Positions 5,635 to 8,375 of a stretch of 8,375 bases of DNA are shown here, one piece after another (within the stretch, counting starts at the first letter, position 1; each line of letters starts with the position of its first letter). Source of the DNA: Bacillota bacterium (lineage in GTDB: Bacteria > Bacillota > Limnochordia > Darwinibacteriales > DTU012). The DNA is taken from assembly GCA_012521805.1 (NCBI GenBank), contig JAAYLQ010000065.1, positions 1 through 8,375 on the forward strand. Direction: 5' to 3'. The notes under the pieces are model-generated. The model was not told the origin of the DNA. It did not search any database and was given only the letters and a program-made list of their open reading frames with translations. The translations under genes and the position numbers were made by a program.

Positions 5635-7188
5635 AAACTGCTTAAACAGAGTGGCTTCCATTTGCGGATCCATGCTGGCGTTAGGTTCATCTAACACTAC
5701 AAAACTTCCATCTGCATAAAGACCTCTGGCAACTGCCAGTCTCTGCCACTGCCCACCGGATAAATAAGTGGAGTTTTCGAATAAGGTCCCAATTGGTGCA
5801 GCATACTGGTCCGGCAGCTTAGTGATAAACTCATGGGCCCCGGCTTTCTTGGCAGCTTCCATGATCTCCATCTGATCATATCCTTTCTGGACACAGCCAA
5901 AGAATATGTTATCTCCAGGTGATAATTCATACCTCACAAAATCCTGAAACACGGTTCCGCTGTCCCGCAAAATATAGTTTTTATTCGTTACATTTTCCCC
6001 ATTAACCCAGATTTCGCCCTTTGTCGGCTGGTATATACCCAAGATAATTTTGCACAGTGTTGATTTGCCGCTTCCGTTTGCGCCAGTGATCCCTAGTGTT
6101 TCATTTAGTTTCAGCTTCAAATTAATGTTTTTCAGCGCGTAAACATCGCTGTTTGGATATTTAAAATAAACATTTTTTAGTTCAACAGCATGGATCCGCT
6201 CAAAAGATTGATAGTTAGCCCCGGCATGTTGGTAATCTTCGCATAACTCCCAGTAATCTTCACCATACAGCACTGCCTGATAAATATATTTTCCGTTAAA
6301 AGCGAAGGCGATCAGGTCATTTTGAGCGGTTAAAATGCCATTGATTACAATTGAGAGGGTGCCATTGGTAAAATCTGGCGAAACAGCTAAAAGCAGCACA
6401 GCCCAGACTAATGACAGAAAATTACCTGCCACCAGCACCAATGCCTCAAGCAAACTGCCTTTGTAAGCATGTTCCATGAAATAGTTGGTTCTTTCCCGCA
6501 GATTCTGCTGGCTGATTCGCAAAAATTTCTCTGTAAACAGCGTTTGCGCCTTTAACAGCCTTAACTCAAGCACGCTTTCCCGTTTAGTTAAGGCATTTAG
6601 GTAATAGTTTCCCAGCTGCACATTTGGATATTGGGTTTTGTACATCGCGTGCATGGCTGCATCCTGCTTCAACCTGATCAGGATGATGAAAACCGCGCTC
6701 AGACCAGCCAATACTGGAAAAAGCCAGCTGTAGTTTAGCAGCAGCGCCGTTACTGAAATCACAGAAATGAAATCCGCTGTCAAAATCCAAACTGAGGATA
6801 AACTGGTTTCAAAGTGGTGGTTAATGAAATCAAACGCCCTGCCAATTTTAAGTTGGGTATCATTGATTTCCTGAATCAGTGGGGGCATGGTATTGACTGT
6901 TCGGAGCAGATCTGTCTTCATTTTGAGCTTGATCCTGGCTGCAAGCACCTGCCGCAGGTAGTAGCCAAAGGAAATCGCAGCTTCCCTTATGAGCAGCGTT
7001 ACTGCCAGCAGGGTTATCAAACCAGGATCAAAACGCAACTGGTTTACAATTTGCCCTAAGGTCCAGACCCTCACTGTTGACACTAGGCCCACTAACACAC
7101 TGGCCAATATCAGCAGTGTGGTTAGGAAAATGCTGGTATCAAAGCAATACCAGATAATTTTCTTTAGTATTCTCAGTTCCTTCTTCAC
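5632..7188 (-). CDS. ABC exporter subunit (TMD-NBD), interrupted by an in-frame TAG
   Basis: The 518 residues before the TAG contain a six-helix exporter domain (about 1-310, hydrophobic segments near 20-42, 57-79, 135-172 and 248-282) and most of an ATPase domain. That domain has Walker A GANGSGKST (369-377), Q-loop Q415, signature LSGGQWQR (476-483), Walker B FVVLDEP (D500, E501) and D-loop SMDP (505-508). The H-loop histidine that senses the gamma phosphate comes 15 codons after the TAG, so the terminated product should lack a competent ATP site. GTG 7188 overlaps the upstream subunit's TGA by four bases (GTGA), with AAGGTGAG a few bases before it, implying translational coupling and a heterodimeric exporter. 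The substrate is unknown; peptides, lipids or drugs are all possible. Whether the gene is dead, read through or affected by a sequence error is open. Confidence 0.92.
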   Translation of the reverse strand: MKKELRILKKIIWYCFDTSIFLTTLLILASVLVGLVSTVRVWTLGQIVNQLRFDPGLITLLAVTLLIREAAISFGYYLRQVLAARIKLKMKTDLLRTVNTMPPLIQEINDTQLKIGRAFDFINHHFETSLSSVWILTADFISVISVTALLLNYSWLFPVLAGLSAVFIILIRLKQDAAMHAMYKTQYPNVQLGNYYLNALTKRESVLELRLLKAQTLFTEKFLRISQQNLRERTNYFMEHAYKGSLLEALVLVAGNFLSLVWAVLLLAVSPDFTNGTLSIVINGILTAQNDLIAFAFNGKYIYQAVLYGEDYWELCEDYQHAGANYQSFERIHAVELKNVYFKYPNSDVYALKNINLKLKLNETLGITGANGSGKSTLCKIILGIYQPTKGEIWVNGENVTNKNYILRDSGTVFQDFVRYELSPGDNIFFGCVQKGYDQMEIMEAAKKAGAHEFITKLPDQYAAPIGTLFENSTYLSGGQWQRLAVARGLYADGSFVVLDEPNASMDPQMEATLFKQF

Positions 7189-8375
7189 AGCGCCATCTCA
7201 CCTTCATACTGCGTTTGGGCATACCATTGTTTCTGGACATTGTACAGCTTGGTGTAAACACCATTTGTCCTTAACAGCTCGTCATGTTTACCCACTTCAA
7301 CCAACTTGCCGCCATCAAAGACGAGGATCCGATCAGCTTTGGCTGCAATACCTACGCGATGGGTAACAATAATCTTTAAGGCTCTGGTAGGGAGGTTGAT
7401 AAACATGTCTAGGATTTCTGCTTCCTTTAATGGGTCCAGTGACGAAGTAGGTTCATCCAGGATAAACAGCTCTGCGTTTTTCAGTAAGCCGCGAGCTACA
7501 GCAATTTTCTGCCACTGGCCGCCCGAAATTTCCCTGCCGTTTGGCCGCAGATGAGTCAACAGGGTGTTGTATCCTGCGGGGAGAGAGGTAATCCAATCGT
7601 GGATACCGCAGGCTTCTGCAGCGGAAATAACTGCAGCGGATGGCGGTCCCTGTTCATCGGCAAAGACATCGATATTTTGAGCAATAGTCAAGGGATATTT
7701 ATTGTAGTCTTGAAGAATTGCGGAGATTTTTGGGAAATAGCAGTCTCGATTTATTAGATGGGTGGGCAGCCCATTGCAGGTAACTGCTCCTTCCTGGGGT
7801 TTGTATAAGCCTAAGATTAATTTCAGAAATGTACTTTTCCCGGCCCCATTTGCACCGATAACCACTATTGTTTCGCCTGAGGTGAGACTGACTGTTACAT
7901 CGTCCAGTGCTTTTTCCTTACTGCCTTGGTATGAAAAGGAGACATTTTCAAAGGCGATCTCCTGAATGGGACCATCTAATCTGTACTGAAACTCTTGGTT
8001 TTCTTCTTGAGCATTGAGGAAATCAAGGACTACCGCATCGTTCAGCACCTGGCCCTGCAAACTGGCGGCATTCGCCACTAAAGCTTGAAAAGCATTCTGG
8101 ATGGATAGGATTGCGGCCGAAAGCGCTAGAAATTCAGCTGCTGAAACATCAGGTAAGTGGAGGACGAGAATTAGGGGAACTTGGTAGGCAGCGATGTTAA
8201 AAGCCCCACCTACCAGATCCCAACGCATACTCTTCAATTCAAAATCGAAAAGGGTTTGGTTGATTCTGGCTGCGGTTTTCTGCCATCTGTTCATCAGGAG
8301 TTCTTTAAGCTGAAAAACATATTTTTCCTTAACATATGCCGAATTAGATAACAAATCCTGGTAGTAAGCGGCGAT
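7185..8375 (-). CDS. ABC exporter subunit (TMD-NBD), N-terminus outside the window
   Basis: The frame is open to the window edge: seven codons (IAAYYQD) precede the TTG at 8354, so the true start lies beyond 8375 and TTG is internal. The visible 396 residues are the end of the exporter membrane domain and a complete ATPase domain. Counting from 8354, these are Walker A GANGAGKST (167-175), Q-loop Q215, signature ISGGQWQK (276-283), Walker B LFILDEP (296-302), D-loop SLDP (305-308) and H-loop H332. All catalytic motifs are present. It is the promoter-proximal partner of the overlapping downstream subunit; together they look like a heterodimeric exporter of the lipid/peptide/multidrug type. No substrate gene is visible in the window. 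Confidence 0.93.
   Translation of the reverse strand: MAAYYQDLLSNSAYVKEKYVFQLKELLMNRWQKTAARINQTLFDFELKSMRWDLVGGAFNIAAYQVPLILVLHLPDVSAAEFLALSAAILSIQNAFQALVANAASLQGQVLNDAVVLDFLNAQEENQEFQYRLDGPIQEIAFENVSFSYQGSKEKALDDVTVSLTSGETIVVIGANGAGKSTFLKLILGLYKPQEGAVTCNGLPTHLINRDCYFPKISAILQDYNKYPLTIAQNIDVFADEQGPPSAAVISAAEACGIHDWITSLPAGYNTLLTHLRPNGREISGGQWQKIAVARGLLKNAELFILDEPTSSLDPLKEAEILDMFINLPTRALKIIVTHRVGIAAKADRILVFDGGKLVEVGKHDELLRTNGVYTKLYNVQKQWYAQTQYEGEMAL

Noticed and set aside
6989..7366. 125-codon plus-strand open frame across the junction of the two ABC genes
   Set aside because: It is antisense to two well-supported overlapping genes and its translation shows no domain or start signal.
1..8375. 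CRISPR array, tRNA or rRNA genes
   Set aside because: No regularly spaced direct repeats, cloverleaf-like segments or conserved rRNA stretches were seen on either strand.

Overview
The window looks like a chromosomal stretch of a Bacillota (Firmicutes, clostridia-like) genome. The main clues are purine-rich AGGAGG-type ribosome binding sites, TTG and GTG starts set by them, a short-tailed clostridial-type FtsH with an HEIGH protease motif, and intrinsic hairpin/U-tract terminators. Species cannot be fixed from this sequence.

Layout. Positions 1-132 carry the last 32 codons of an IS3-family transposase and its probable right end. Directly after it (169-855, +) lies an M29-aminopeptidase-like protein whose metal-binding C-terminal half is intact but whose N-terminal domain is missing. 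A short coding-looking stretch in another frame just upstream (123-197) suggests insertion damage plus a frameshift. Next is a stand-alone nucleotidyltransferase-fold gene (933-1700, +), then a 211-base leader region and a complete ftsH (1912-3741, +). A 12-bp perfect-stem terminator (3754-3789) separates ftsH from a convergent CNNM/CorC-type (DUF21-CBS-CBS-HlyC) membrane protein gene (3798-5144, -).

Upstream of the CNNM gene, on its strand, is a separate transcription unit. An extended -10 promoter (5388-5415) is followed by about 155 nt of strongly structured RNA ending in a large hairpin and a U tract (5225-5275), about 80 nt before the CNNM start. This is either a cis-acting attenuating leader or a free small RNA. 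I could not match it to a riboswitch class I know.

The right third (5437-8375, -) is a two-gene ABC exporter operon with a 4-base GTGA overlap. The promoter-proximal subunit (7185 to beyond 8375) is cut by the window edge but has a complete nucleotide-binding domain. The second (5437-7188) is full length except for an in-frame TAG at 5632-5634, between the D-loop and the H-loop. The frame stays open and recognisably homologous for 64 more codons to a TAA at 5437. This is the most striking anomaly in the window. TAG serves as the ordinary stop of two other genes here, so a nonsense mutation is the simplest explanation, with readthrough or recoding as alternatives.

No CRISPR array, tRNA, rRNA or integrase is visible.
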